Shown here: one piece after another, positions 17,632 through 26,045 of the stretch | Numbering within the stretch: the first letter of the stretch is position 1 | Layout: each line of letters begins with the position of its first letter | Assembly: GCF_016406325.1 (NCBI RefSeq) | Contig: NZ_CP066370.1 | Location: 1,240,001-1,304,000, forward strand | Length of the DNA stretch: 64,000 nucleotides | DNA from: Shewanella putrefaciens | Lineage (GTDB): Bacteria > Pseudomonadota > Gammaproteobacteria > Enterobacterales > Shewanellaceae | Direction: 5' to 3' | The notes under the pieces: model-generated | Seen by the model: the letters and a program-made list of their open reading frames with translations, nothing else | Database searches by the model: none | Told to the model about the DNA's origin: nothing | Program-made: the position numbers and the translations under genes

Positions 17632-18048
17632 ATGAAAAAACGTGTACTTTTTCTCTGTGTTGGTAATTCTGCTCGTTCGCAACTCGCTGAGGTATTACTA
17701 AGGCATCAAGCTCATGGGCAGTTTGAGGTCTTCAGTGCGGGTACGCAGCCTGAACCTATAGACGAGCGAACGCTTTATATTTTGCAAAAAAATAATTTGC
17801 AAACAAATGGATTACGTTCAAAATCCGTCAGTGAGTTTAGTGGCCAATCCTTTGATTTTGTGATCAGCCTCTGTGAAAAATCGACTCAAGAGTGTCAGAG
17901 TTTTCCCTTAGCGGATAAACTCATTGCATGGGATTATCCCGATCCTAGGATCGAATCGGGCACTCGTGGGTTTGAATACACCTTTAGAGAGTTGAACGAA
18001 AGGATTAAAATGTTTGTACTAGTACAGTCGAAGGACACCAATGATTAA
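17632..18048 (+). CDS. arsC: Arsenate reductase, low-molecular-weight phosphatase type
   Basis: A 138-residue enzyme of the LMW protein tyrosine phosphatase fold. The P-loop is CVGNSARS at residues 9-16, the redox cysteine relay is LCEKSTQEC (about residues 82-90), and the catalytic aspartate is in WDYPDP. This type reduces arsenate using thioredoxin or mycoredoxin/glutaredoxin, unlike the glutaredoxin-fold ArsC at 12371. It overlaps the next arsR gene by 8 bp, so expression is coupled. A palindromic operator lies just upstream. Together with the downstream regulator and permease it forms an arsenate-responsive transcript. Confidence 0.9.
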   Translation: MKKRVLFLCVGNSARSQLAEVLLRHQAHGQFEVFSAGTQPEPIDERTLYILQKNNLQTNGLRSKSVSEFSGQSFDFVISLCEKSTQECQSFPLADKLIAWDYPDPRIESGTRGFEYTFRELNERIKMFVLVQSKDTND

Positions 18049-18388
18049 TCCGACCCAGTTTTTTAAATGTTTAGCCGATGAAACCCGCTTACGTTGTTTA
18101 ATGCTAATTCAACAAGAGGGGGAGTTATGTGTTTGCGAGCTAACAGAAGCGTTGCAAGAGATCCAACCTAAGATTTCACGACACCTAGCACAATTACGTA
18201 AATGTGGTTTATTAATAGACCGTCGTCAGGGGCAATGGATTTTCTATAGTATTAGCAATGACTTACCCGAGTGGAGTAAGTTGGTGTTGAGCGAAGTCAC
18301 CAGTCAAAACACTGTCTTCCTTGAAGAAAATATGCGTAACCTGTGTAAGATGGGCGGGCGTCCAGAGCGGGCTAAAGCTTGCTGCTAG
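18041..18388 (+). CDS. arsR: ArsR repressor with CVC metal site
   Basis: A 115-residue repressor. FFKCLADETRLRCLMLIQQEGELCVCEL contains the classical ELCVCEL arsenite site in the DNA-binding helix. The recognition helix is PKISRHLAQLRKCGLL and the wing RQGQWIFYSI. The C terminus ends in KACC, possible extra thiol ligands. It overlaps arsC by 8 bp. It is the best candidate to bind the ATATGA-N4-TCATAT palindromes of the locus, being inside the unit they precede. Confidence in family is high; the operator link is inferred. Confidence 0.9.
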   Translation: MINPTQFFKCLADETRLRCLMLIQQEGELCVCELTEALQEIQPKISRHLAQLRKCGLLIDRRQGQWIFYSISNDLPEWSKLVLSEVTSQNTVFLEENMRNLCKMGGRPERAKACC

Positions 18389-18402
18389 CAGACTAGCAGC
18401 AA
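18379..18402 (+). promoter_or_regulatory. Hairpin overlapping the arsR stop codon
   Basis: TTGCTGCTA (18379-18387) pairs with TAGCAGCAA (18394-18402). No T tract follows, so this may trim or protect mRNA between arsR and the permease gene rather than terminate it. Confidence 0.45.
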
Positions 18403-18419
18403 AAAATTTAACCTCAAAT

Positions 18420-18435
18420 ATACGTTTTTTCATAT
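18420..18435. promoter_or_regulatory. Operator-like site before second DUF318 permease
   Basis: ATACGTTTTTTCATAT has the right half TCATAT of the ars palindrome and an imperfect left half. It lies 45 bp before the permease start, suggesting an additional internal promoter. Confidence 0.4.
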
Positions 18436-18479
18436 GTTTGTGTGTCTAAAGTTTTGCTTAATATTAAGGTGGCGCAATA

Positions 18480-19478
18480 ATGCTGCAAATATTTTCAGAT
18501 TTAGCGAGTTGGTTAACCTTTGGGGTGATGGGCCTCGATCCCAATACTAAGCTGGCCGACGCCATCCATTTTTTTATTGAAGATACCACTAAGATTTTTG
18601 CACTGCTGTTACTGATGATTTACGCCATTGCTTTAGTGCGGGCGTCACTCAATGTTGAGCGCGTTCGGGATTACTTGGCGGGTAAAAATCGTTTTGTCGG
18701 TTATTTTATGGGATCGGGCTTTGGTGCCGTCACCCCATTTTGCTCATGTTCGAGCATTCCAGTTTTTTTAGGTTTCACCTCCGCGGGGATCCCCGTCGGG
18801 ATCACTATGGCGTTTTTGATCACGTCGCCGTTAATTAATGAAGTCGCCGTTCTGTTGCTTGTGAGTCTGCTGGGCTGGAAGTTTACTGTGGTATACGTGC
18901 TGGTTGGTATGTCAGTGGGTATGCTAGCGGGCGCTTTTTTAGACTCGATTCGCGCCGAGCGTTGGCTACAGTCCTTTGCCGCCAAAGCGTTCGAAAAAGG
19001 TAAGGCGCAAGCGAACCACGATAATGGCGAGGGTATGACATCAACATCCATGACGTTAATCGAGCGACATGAGTTTGCGAAAGGTGAGACCCTAGAGATT
19101 TTTGGTCGAGTGTGGAAATGGGTCATTATTGGGGTTGGGCTTGGCGCCGCCCTCCACGGATTCGTTCCCGATGGTTGGATTGAAGCCCACTTAGGCGATG
19201 GCCAATGGTGGTCGGTTCCTGCGGCGGTATTGATTGGCATTCCCCTGTATTCCAATGCCACAGGGGTTATCCCTATCATGGAGAGCCTTATCATTAATGG
19301 CTTACCCGTAGGGACAACATTGGCATTTTGTATGTCTACGGTTGCCGCTAGTTTCCCCGAATTTATTTTGCTCAAGCAGGTGATGCAATGGCGTTTGCTG
19401 GCCACCGTTTTTGCCATTTTACTGATTTCATTCACCTTAATAGGTTGGATATTTAACGGGATCAGCCCCATTTTGTGA
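18480..19478 (+). CDS. DUF318/ArsP-like permease
   Basis: A 332-residue membrane protein of about eight to ten helices. GAVTPFCSCSSIPVFLGFTSAG is the family signature, followed by FLITSPLINEVAVLLLV. The second half repeats the fold with IPLYSNATGVIPIMESLI. ArsP members export trivalent methyl or aromatic arsenicals. This copy lacks the cysteine-pair loop of the permease at 15997 and is only distantly similar in the linker. A small thioredoxin gene follows 11 bp after its stop, a pairing common for this permease family. Metal ions or other thiol-reactive toxins remain possible substrates. Confidence 0.82.
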   Translation: MLQIFSDLASWLTFGVMGLDPNTKLADAIHFFIEDTTKIFALLLLMIYAIALVRASLNVERVRDYLAGKNRFVGYFMGSGFGAVTPFCSCSSIPVFLGFTSAGIPVGITMAFLITSPLINEVAVLLLVSLLGWKFTVVYVLVGMSVGMLAGAFLDSIRAERWLQSFAAKAFEKGKAQANHDNGEGMTSTSMTLIERHEFAKGETLEIFGRVWKWVIIGVGLGAALHGFVPDGWIEAHLGDGQWWSVPAAVLIGIPLYSNATGVIPIMESLIINGLPVGTTLAFCMSTVAASFPEFILLKQVMQWRLLATVFAILLISFTLIGWIFNGISPIL

Positions 19479-19489
19479 GAATTATAAAA

Positions 19490-19726
19490 ATGTTAAACAT
19501 CAAAGTATTAGGTAGTGGATGCGCTAAATGCACTAAAACCGCAGAGATCATTACGGCCATTGCAAACGAGAAGGGCATCAGTATTTCTCTGGTAAAGGAA
19601 ACCAATCCTGAAGTCATCATGGATTATAAGGTGATGAGCACACCTGCGGTGGTGATTGATGAGAAGCTAGTACATTGGGGCTCAATTCCCCATAGAGATA
19701 TGATTGAATCCTGGTTGGTGGAATAA
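19490..19726 (+). CDS. Small thioredoxin-like redox protein
   Basis: A 78-residue thioredoxin-fold protein with active site GCAKC at residues 9-13 and cis-proline segment MSTPAVVID. ATG 19490 is preferred; the same frame is open five codons further up without a better ribosome site. It follows the DUF318 permease 11 bp downstream and probably works with it. It is paralogous to the protein at 8800-9042: both share MDYxVMSTPA. A role in reducing an arsenical or the permease cysteines is inferred. Confidence 0.85.
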   Translation: MLNIKVLGSGCAKCTKTAEIITAIANEKGISISLVKETNPEVIMDYKVMSTPAVVIDEKLVHWGSIPHRDMIESWLVE

Positions 19727-19864
19727 CACTTAACTGTCACATCCATTTGATATTTTGCCCTTAACCAATGTGCATTAGCGCGGCTATATCGAACAGATAA
19801 CGCTTTAATCTTAAACAAATAATATAAAACACCTAATATAAAACTGAGTGTGAAGGATGCAGGT

Positions 19865-20875
19865 ATGACAATCAAAATCGGGATAAATGGCTTTGGCCGT
19901 ATGGGACGTTTAGCATTGCGCGCTGCTTGGGGCTGGGAAGAGGTTGAGTTTGTGCAGATTAATGATCCCGCAGGGGATGCGGCGACCTTAGCCCATTTGC
20001 TGACATTCGATTCTGTGCATGGTCGCTGGCAACATGAGGCGATCAGCGATGGCGATGACATTATTATCGATGGCAAGCGTATTCACTGTACTCGCAATAA
20101 AACCATTGGGGAAACCAATTGGTCTGGCTGTGATGTGGTGATTGAAGCCTCGGGTAAGATGAAAACCAAAGCAGTACTACAAGCCTATTTAGATCAAGGT
20201 GTTAAACGCATTGTGGTTACTGCGCCTGTTAAAGAAGAGGGCGTGTTAAATGTTGTCATGGGAGTGAATCATCAACTCTATGACAAAGCCATTCACCCGA
20301 TTGTAACCGCGGCCTCCTGTACTACTAACTGTTTGGCGCCGATCGTTAAAGTGATCCACGAAAACCTCGGTATAGTGCATGGTTCCATGACGACTATTCA
20401 CGATATTACCAACACTCAAACTATTTTAGATGCGCCGCATAAAGATCTCCGCCGGGCGCGGGCCTGTGGTTTAAGCCTTATCCCTACGACAACGGGCTCT
20501 GCGACGGCCATTACCCATATTTTCCCTGAACTCAAAGGTAAGCTCAACGGCCATGCCGTGCGGGTGCCATTAGCGAACGCCTCATTAACCGATTGCGTGT
20601 TCGAGGTGAGTCGCCCAACAACGGAGGCTGAGGTTAATCGCCTGTTAAAAGAAGCGGCGGACGGGCCGCTAAAAGGCATTTTAGGTTATGAGGAACGTCC
20701 ATTAGTCTCGGTCGATTATAAAACCGATCCGCGTTCGAGCATTATCGATGCGCTATCGACCATGATTATCAATGGCACTCAGGTCAAACTCTACGCTTGG
20801 TATGACAACGAGTGGGGTTATGCCAATCGTACCGCCGAACTGGCTCGCATGGTCGGTTTAATGGATAAGGCATAA
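19865..20875 (+). CDS. ArsJ-associated glyceraldehyde-3-phosphate dehydrogenase
   Basis: A 336-residue [22 protein letters not shown] is the NAD-binding start, SCTTNCLAP holds the catalytic cysteine, and [11 protein letters not shown] closes the domain. It starts at ATG 19865 with AAGGA 7 bp upstream. Directly before arsJ (5 bp gap), it should use arsenate in place of phosphate to make 1-arseno-3-phosphoglycerate, which ArsJ then exports and which breaks down outside. This two-gene pathway is established for Pseudomonas. It is therefore a detoxification paralogue, not the main glycolytic enzyme. Confidence 0.9.
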   Translation: MTIKIGINGFGRMGRLALRAAWGWEEVEFVQINDPAGDAATLAHLLTFDSVHGRWQHEAISDGDDIIIDGKRIHCTRNKTIGETNWSGCDVVIEASGKMKTKAVLQAYLDQGVKRIVVTAPVKEEGVLNVVMGVNHQLYDKAIHPIVTAASCTTNCLAPIVKVIHENLGIVHGSMTTIHDITNTQTILDAPHKDLRRARACGLSLIPTTTGSATAITHIFPELKGKLNGHAVRVPLANASLTDCVFEVSRPTTEAEVNRLLKEAADGPLKGILGYEERPLVSVDYKTDPRSSIIDALSTMIINGTQVKLYAWYDNEWGYANRTAELARMVGLMDKA

Positions 20876-20880
20876 GCTTT

Positions 20881-22119
20881 ATGGCTAAGCTGACAGGGTT
20901 CTTGTCCAACATATCACCCGAGATCCGTCAGTATTTGGTGGTCACAGGCAACTATTGGGCATTCACGCTTACCGATGGCGCATTACGTATGTTAGTGGTG
21001 CTCCATTTTCATGGCTTAGGTTATAGCCCGCTGCAAATTGCCATGCTATTCCTTTTCTATGAAATCTTTGGGGTGGTCACTAACTTAGTTGGCGGCTGGC
21101 TCGGGGCACGTTTAGGCTTAAATAAGACCATGAATATCGGCCTATTTATGCAGATTGTTGCCCTTAGCATGCTGCTTGTGCCTAGCGGTATGCTGACGGT
21201 TGCTTGGGTAATGGCGGCGCAGGCCTTGTCGGGTATCGCTAAAGATCTCAATAAGATGAGTGCAAAAAGCAGTATCAAGATGTTGGTGCCCAATGATGCT
21301 CAGGGTGAGCTGTATAAGTGGATTGCTATGCTCACTGGTTCCAAAAATGCGCTAAAGGGCGCGGGGTTCTTCTTGGGCGGCGCCTTGCTGACCCTGTTTG
21401 GATTCCAGCTGGCCTTGTTAGGCATGGCGATTGGCCTATTGCTGGTGTGGATTTTTAGTCTGTTAAGTTTGCAGCGTGATTTAGGTAAAGCCAAAAACAA
21501 ACCTAAGTTCACGGAAATTTTTTCCAAGAGTTCATCGGTTAACACACTTTCAGCCGCACGGATGTTTTTATTTGGTGCGCGGGATGTGTGGTTTGTGGTG
21601 GCTTTACCCGTTTATTTGGCCTCAGCCTTTGGTTGGGATCATTGGTATGTCGGCGGTTTTCTCGCACTCTGGGTGATAGGCTATGGCATAGTGCAAGGCT
21701 TTGCACCTCGCTTGACGGGGACAAAGTCGGCGAGCCAAAACAAGGTTCCCGATGGACGTAGCGCCTTAGGTTGGGCGGCGATATTGAGCATAGTGCCGGC
21801 AGGCATTGCGCTGGCGATAAGTTATGACTTTCATGCCGCGAATATACTGATTTGGGGACTGATGCTGTTTGGGGCCTTATTCGCGATCAACTCTTCATTA
21901 CACAGCTATCTTATCGTCAGTTATGCCGATGAAGACGGCGTGTCTTTAGATGTGGGTTTTTACTACATGGCGAATGCGATGGGACGCTTGATCGGGACAG
22001 TGCTGTCTGGCTGGGTGTATCAAGTGTATGGCATGGCTGCGTGCCTGTGGATATCGGCGGCATTTATTGCGTTAGCGGCGCTTATCTCAATTAAGCTTCC
22101 AAGACATAGAGCGATATAA
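20881..22119 (+). CDS. arsJ: ArsJ, 1-arseno-3-phosphoglycerate exporter (MFS)
   Basis: A 412-residue major facilitator protein with about 12 hydrophobic segments. Conserved stretches include NYWAFTLTDGALRMLVVLHFH near the N terminus, GIAKDLNKMSAKSSIKMLVP, and FLFGARDVWFVVALPVYL in the second half. These match ArsJ, which I recognise chiefly by its GAPDH neighbour and the TDGALRMLVVLHF start. It should export the unstable arseno-ester made by that enzyme, giving arsenate resistance without reduction. It is the last transporter gene of the locus. Confidence 0.9.
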   Translation: MAKLTGFLSNISPEIRQYLVVTGNYWAFTLTDGALRMLVVLHFHGLGYSPLQIAMLFLFYEIFGVVTNLVGGWLGARLGLNKTMNIGLFMQIVALSMLLVPSGMLTVAWVMAAQALSGIAKDLNKMSAKSSIKMLVPNDAQGELYKWIAMLTGSKNALKGAGFFLGGALLTLFGFQLALLGMAIGLLLVWIFSLLSLQRDLGKAKNKPKFTEIFSKSSSVNTLSAARMFLFGARDVWFVVALPVYLASAFGWDHWYVGGFLALWVIGYGIVQGFAPRLTGTKSASQNKVPDGRSALGWAAILSIVPAGIALAISYDFHAANILIWGLMLFGALFAINSSLHSYLIVSYADEDGVSLDVGFYYMANAMGRLIGTVLSGWVYQVYGMAACLWISAAFIALAALISIKLPRHRAI

Positions 22120-22167
22120 AAGGCATTAAACGCGAAAAAATGTCATAAATTACATCTGAATTAACAT

Positions 22168-22185
22168 ATATGTAATATTTCATAT
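22168..22185. promoter_or_regulatory. Palindromic operator before small exported protein gene
   Basis: ATATGTAATATTTCATAT is palindromic at 16 of 18 positions and starts about 80 bp before the gene at 22251. It resembles the ars sites but has 2 bp more between the arms. Confidence 0.5.
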
Positions 22186-22250
22186 GTATTCTGGCGGTGT
22201 TACATAAAGACAGTTAAATGACACCTATGTCGCCAAATGAGGATATCAAT

Positions 22251-22526
22251 ATGAAAAAAACAGCGTTAATGTCACTACTAGGTTTAGGATTATTTGCTTG
22301 TGTTGCCCACGCGAGTGAATTCGATTTGCCCGGTTTTGTTACTGAAGTTGAAGACGGCCGCTTATGGGTGTTTAAAGAGAATTCGGCTGAGTTAACTGAG
22401 TTTAAACAGCATGGTGAACCAGCAAAGCAATTTACAGTGATCGGCGCTGGTCCTAAGGGAATGACGGTTAAGTCAGCCGACAAAGAAACCTTGGATGAAT
22501 ATTTAGCTAAAGTAAAAGCTAATTAA
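22251..22526 (+). CDS. Small periplasmic protein of unknown function
   Basis: A 91-residue protein starting at ATG 22251 with TGAGGA about 7 bp upstream. MKKTALMSLLGLGLFACVAHA is a standard signal peptide with cleavage after AHA. The mature part is about 70 residues, acidic and lysine-rich, with VEDGRLWVFKE, AELTEFKQHGEPAKQFTVIGAGP and GMTVKSADKETL. I do not recognise a named domain. An ars-like palindrome upstream and its place at the end of the arsenic locus suggest arsenic induction. No cysteines remain in the mature part, so it is not a thiol metal binder. A terminator follows. Confidence 0.75.
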   Translation: MKKTALMSLLGLGLFACVAHASEFDLPGFVTEVEDGRLWVFKENSAELTEFKQHGEPAKQFTVIGAGPKGMTVKSADKETLDEYLAKVKAN

Positions 22527-22538
22527 TGGTATGACGCG

Positions 22539-22576
22539 AAAAAGGGGAGGCTTCCTTTGTGCCATCCCCTCTTTTC
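22539..22576 (+). terminator. Probable terminator of the arsenic locus
   Basis: AAAAGGGGAGG pairs with CC-ATCCCCTCTTTT with one bulge, followed by T-rich sequence. It follows the small exported protein gene closely. Confidence 0.55.
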
Positions 22577-22945
22577 TTTGGGGCACTTTGATTTCGATCA
22601 TAAATCGCTTTATACTTCGGTCGGTTTTATGCAGGGCTGTGTAAAAGGTGTTTTCTCTATGTTACATGGCACTGTATTTGCGCATTATTCAAATCTGAGT
22701 TTACTTACATTAACAAGGTTATCTTTAAGTGATAAGCATTAAGCCGCATTAGTTTAACCCTCCTTTTTGGATCACTAAGGTCCGTCTGTCGTACCTACCT
22801 TCTGGGTAGTTTTTGTTGTACCTCCATAAATCCAATATTGATTCGTCCGATTGACGATAAAAACTGACCTTGCACGCTCAGGTGTATGGCTGGCGTTAGT
22901 CTATCCTATTGGAATAAATGATTAAATTTAAACAGAGTGAGAGAA
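22577..22945. other. Intergenic region before the SulP gene
   Basis: Apart from the terminator at its left edge I see no gene. A 60-codon plus-strand frame near 22557-22742 overlaps the terminator and has no ribosome site. The right part should hold the SulP promoter. Confidence 0.5.
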
Positions 22946-24436
22946 ATGATACAAACCATGAAAAAAGAATGGTTCTCCAACATACGTGGAGATCTGTTAG
23001 CTGGCCTTGTTGTTGCGCTGGCATTAATTCCTGAGGCAATTGCCTTTTCTATTATTGCAGGGGTTGATCCAAAGGTCGGCCTGTATGCTTCATTCTGTAT
23101 CGCTGTGGTTATCGCCTTTACTGGTGGCCGTCCTGGCATGATCTCTGCCGCAACAGGCGCGATGGCACTGTTGATGGTGACCTTAGTGAAGGAGCATGGT
23201 CTTGAATATTTACTCGCGGCGACCCTATTAACCGGCGTGTTGCAAATTGTCGCGGGTTACTTAAAGCTCGGTAGCTTGATGCGTTTTGTGTCCCGCTCTG
23301 TAGTGACAGGTTTTGTGAATGCGCTCGCCATCCTCATCTTTATGGCCCAATTGCCTGAACTTACCGATGTGACTTGGCATGTGTATGCAGTGACTGCGGC
23401 AGGTCTAGGCATCATTTACTTATTTCCACTTATTCCTGTGATTGGTAAATCTTTACCTTCCCCCTTAGTTTGTATTGTGACATTAACTGCATTTGCAGTG
23501 TATATGGGGGTCGATATCCGCACTGTTGGCGATATGGGACAACTGCCTGATACTTTGCCTATTTTCCTTTGGCCTGAAGTGCCATTGACTTTTGAAACGC
23601 TAATGATCATCTTCCCTTACTCGGCAGGTCTTGCTGTGGTGGGTTTATTGGAATCTATGATGACAGCCACTATTGTTGATGACCTAACAGATACTGCTAG
23701 CGATAAAAATCGTGAATGTAAGGGCCAAGGTATCGCCAATATTGGCGCGGGTTTAATGGGTGGTATGGCAGGTTGCGCTATGATTGGTCAGTCGATCATC
23801 AACGTTAAATCGGGTGGTCGCGGACGACTATCGACCTTTTCAGCGGGGGTATTTTTACTTATTTTGATCGTTTTTCTTGGAGAATGGTTAAAGCTTATCC
23901 CTATGGCGGCATTGGTAGCCGTGATGATTATGGTGTCTATCGGTACTTTCTCTTGGGATTCAATTCGTAATCTTAAACATCATCCTATGTCAACCAACCT
24001 TGTAATGGTTGCCACAGTTGTGGTGGTAGTCGCTACCCATAACTTAGCTAAGGGGGTATTTGTTGGGGTGTTACTCGCAGCCTTATTCTTTGCTAATAAA
24101 GTGGGACGCTTTATGGTGGTCAAGAGTGCAATGGCTACTGCAGATACTGGTCGTTATTATCAGGTTATTGGCCAAGTCTTTTTTGCTTCGGCTGATAAGT
24201 TCAGTAATTCATTTGATTTTAGGGAAGTGGTTGATAAGGTGACGATCGACTTATCTCAAGCGCATTTTTGGGATATTACCGCGGTATCGGCCCTCGACAA
24301 GGTAGTGATTAAATTCCGCCGTGAGGGGACTGAAGTGGAGTTGATTGGCATTAACGAAGCCAGTGCAACCATAGTCGACAAATTTGGGGTTCACGATAAG
24401 CCAGAAGAAGTCGAAAAAATGATGTCTGGTCACTAA
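22946..24436 (+). CDS. SulP family anion transporter with STAS domain
   Basis: A 496-residue transporter. [35 protein letters not shown] is the SulP entry, followed by about ten membrane helices with [26 protein letters not shown]-terminal STAS domain occupies about residues 395-490 ([20 protein letters not shown]). SulP members carry sulfate, bicarbonate or dicarboxylates. The universal stress protein gene 33 bp downstream is probably cotranscribed, an arrangement often seen with bicarbonate-type SulP transporters. ATG 22946 follows a GAGAG site. Substrate is not decided by sequence alone. Confidence 0.87.
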   Translation: MIQTMKKEWFSNIRGDLLAGLVVALALIPEAIAFSIIAGVDPKVGLYASFCIAVVIAFTGGRPGMISAATGAMALLMVTLVKEHGLEYLLAATLLTGVLQIVAGYLKLGSLMRFVSRSVVTGFVNALAILIFMAQLPELTDVTWHVYAVTAAGLGIIYLFPLIPVIGKSLPSPLVCIVTLTAFAVYMGVDIRTVGDMGQLPDTLPIFLWPEVPLTFETLMIIFPYSAGLAVVGLLESMMTATIVDDLTDTASDKNRECKGQGIANIGAGLMGGMAGCAMIGQSIINVKSGGRGRLSTFSAGVFLLILIVFLGEWLKLIPMAALVAVMIMVSIGTFSWDSIRNLKHHPMSTNLVMVATVVVVVATHNLAKGVFVGVLLAALFFANKVGRFMVVKSAMATADTGRYYQVIGQVFFASADKFSNSFDFREVVDKVTIDLSQAHFWDITAVSALDKVVIKFRREGTEVELIGINEASATIVDKFGVHDKPEEVEKMMSGH

Positions 24437-24469
24437 TCCTCTAGCAACACAGAAATAAGGAAAATAACG

Positions 24470-25324
24470 ATGACAAATGTGATTGCCTGTATTGACGGTT
24501 CAAGAGCCACACTGGCCGTATGTGATGCCAGTGGCTGGGCCGCCTTGCAACTGGATTCCCCTGTAATCCTATTACATGTATTGGATAAGTCAGCCTATCC
24601 GATAGAGTCAGATCTGTCGGGAAATATTGGCCTAGGTACACGGGAGCACTTGCTCAATGAAATGGTTGAGCTTGAAGCGCGCCGGGGCAAGCTGGCACTC
24701 GAGCAGGGTAAGTATATGTTGCAGGATGCGCAAACGCGCATCGTGGAGACACAACCCGCTGTCGTGGTTGAAACCTTGCAGCGTCACGGCGATTTAGTCG
24801 AAACCCTGTTAGAGCAAGAATCCCAGGCCAGACTGGTGGTGATGGGGCGCCAAGGGGAGCAGCATCAAGATCAGACGCAGGCCATTGGCAGCCACTTAGA
24901 AAATGTTGTTCGTACGCTTAAGCAACCTATTTTAGTGGTGATGGACGAGTTTACTGCACCGACTCGATTTATGATCGCCTATGATGGCAGTGTGACCGCA
25001 AGAAAAGCCCTCGATCGAGTCGTAAGCAGTCCACTACTTAAAGGGCTCGAATGTCATTTGGTGATGGTGTCTGATGATCAATCACAGGCGACCGCTGAAC
25101 TAGCGTTGGTGGCCGAGTCTCTGATGGCGGCGAATTTCAATGTGGTTACCGCCGTTTGCCAGGGAGAAGTACAAGCAGCATTAGAGGTTTATCAAGTTAC
25201 ACACCAAATCGATCTTATGGTGATGGGCGCTTACGGACATTCGCGTATTCGGGAGTTTTTCGTGGGCAGTAATACCACACGAATGATCAGTAAAAGCCAT
25301 ATCCCCTTGTTATTGTTGCGCTAA
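24470..25324 (+). CDS. Tandem universal stress protein (UspA x2)
   Basis: A 284-residue protein with two UspA domains. The first (about 1-145) ends in VVMGRQGEQHQD, the second (about 155-284) begins FMIAYDGSVTARKAL and ends with the complete ATP-binding loop MVMGAYGHSRIREFFVGSNT. The second domain therefore probably binds ATP, while the first has a degenerate loop. It follows the SulP gene by 33 bp with a good AAGGA site. It likely modulates transporter activity or stress survival. Confidence 0.87.
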   Translation: MTNVIACIDGSRATLAVCDASGWAALQLDSPVILLHVLDKSAYPIESDLSGNIGLGTREHLLNEMVELEARRGKLALEQGKYMLQDAQTRIVETQPAVVVETLQRHGDLVETLLEQESQARLVVMGRQGEQHQDQTQAIGSHLENVVRTLKQPILVVMDEFTAPTRFMIAYDGSVTARKALDRVVSSPLLKGLECHLVMVSDDQSQATAELALVAESLMAANFNVVTAVCQGEVQAALEVYQVTHQIDLMVMGAYGHSRIREFFVGSNTTRMISKSHIPLLLLR

Positions 25325-25335
25325 CAGCTGTTGAT

Positions 25336-25380
25336 ATTTGTACCTATGAGTGTCAGTCATAGACACTCATAGGTACAAAT
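25336..25380. repeat. Perfect 19-bp inverted repeat after the stress protein gene
   Basis: ATTTGTACCTATGAGTGTC (25336-25354) and its exact complement (25362-25380) flank a 7-nt loop. It begins 12 bp after a stop codon and has no T tract. It may act as a terminator or protective 3' hairpin, or may be a mobile-element trace. Confidence 0.75.
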
Positions 25381-25425
25381 CATATGGGGAGAGTCTGACA
25401 CTTAAGTTTTGGAGGTGGGACAAAC

Positions 25426-25655
25426 GAACAGCTAAAACAGCAACTGCATTTACAATTACAGCAAATGTATCAAAACCTGTTGATGCAGATAGCTGCACAA
25501 CCCAATGATACTCAAGTGGTTGAACTCGACCAATCACGACAGGGCGTCTTTCGCGTATAGATGCACTGCAAGGGCAGCAAATGGGATTGGAAACCGCACG
25601 GTGCAAACAACACCAAGTCTCGGTTTTCGCTGCCGCCATTACAAACAAAAAGGGC
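25426..25655 (+). pseudogene. Decayed DksA/TraR-family gene
   Basis: One frame reads EQLKQQLHLQLQQMYQNLL and then VVELDQSRQG. The next frame continues RLSRIDALQGQQMGLETARCK. Joined, they match the conserved ELDQSRxGRLSRxDAxQ core of DksA/TraR zinc-finger regulators. One base is missing within CAGGG-CGTCTT near 25546, no start codon remains, and the C-terminal zinc finger is absent. This was a transcription factor acting on RNA polymerase; it is now dead. It lies next to the original ssrA terminator and just outside the ssrA island. Confidence 0.65.
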
Positions 25656-25679
25656 TTAACCTTGCGGTTAAGCCCTTCT
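25646..25679 (-). terminator. Ancestral ssrA terminator, displaced by the island
   Basis: AAGGGCTTAACC and GGTTAAGCCCTT form a strong hairpin with a T-rich exit on the minus strand. It is 8 bp beyond the left copy of the ssrA 3' end, exactly where the tmRNA terminator would have been before integration. Confidence 0.7.
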
Positions 25680-25686
25680 GGTAAAA

Positions 25687-25700
25687 TTGGTGGAGGCGGC
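25687..25700. other. attL: left 14-bp copy of the ssrA 3' end
   Basis: TTGGTGGAGGCGGC is identical to 32154-32167, where it is the complement of the tmRNA 3' end. The two copies bound the integrated island. Confidence 0.85.
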
Positions 25701-25877
25701 ACTTGTTGAGCCTACTTCACTAACTTACTGATTCTTATCTAAACCTGACGGGTTTATGTAGCACAGAGTGTAGCACATTTAATCCCCAATTTTTCAACAT
25801 TGTAGTATAGTTGGGGAAATCAGAGTTGTTAATATTATAAGTTACTATTAAACAGCTACTTACTTAAAGGACTTATT

Positions 25878-25997
25878 ATGATTAAGGGGTTTTGGCTTTC
25901 GTTTTTGTTCCCTGAATTTACTATCTACAGCAAATGGGTAACTGATTTCACGAACTATTTGTCAAACTCGTTTCCGCCTACATCATCAATGTCTTAG
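25878..25997 (+). CDS. Small ORF at the left end of the island
   Basis: A 39-codon frame starting at ATG with AAAGGA 6 bp upstream. The peptide begins MIKGFWLSFLFPEFTIYSK and is rich in aromatic residues, with no recognised domain. The ribosome site and the position just before the nuclease-like gene make translation plausible. It may be a leader peptide or the remnant of a longer gene. Confidence 0.35.
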   Translation: MIKGFWLSFLFPEFTIYSKWVTDFTNYLSNSFPPTSSMS

Positions 25998-26045
25998 TAA
26001 TAATTCGATTTTCTATTAGTTAAATCTTTCGAGGAATGGGGTGTG

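Noticed and set aside
18701..19471. Long minus-strand frame (256 codons) opposite the second permease
   Set aside because: It is antisense to a clear DUF318 permease with signature motifs and shows no domain of its own.
22557..22742. 61-codon plus-strand frame
   Set aside because: It begins inside the terminator and has no ribosome site.
25367..25702. 111-codon minus-strand frame
   Set aside because: It covers a hairpin, the DksA remnant, the ssrA terminator and attL; composition is non-protein-like.
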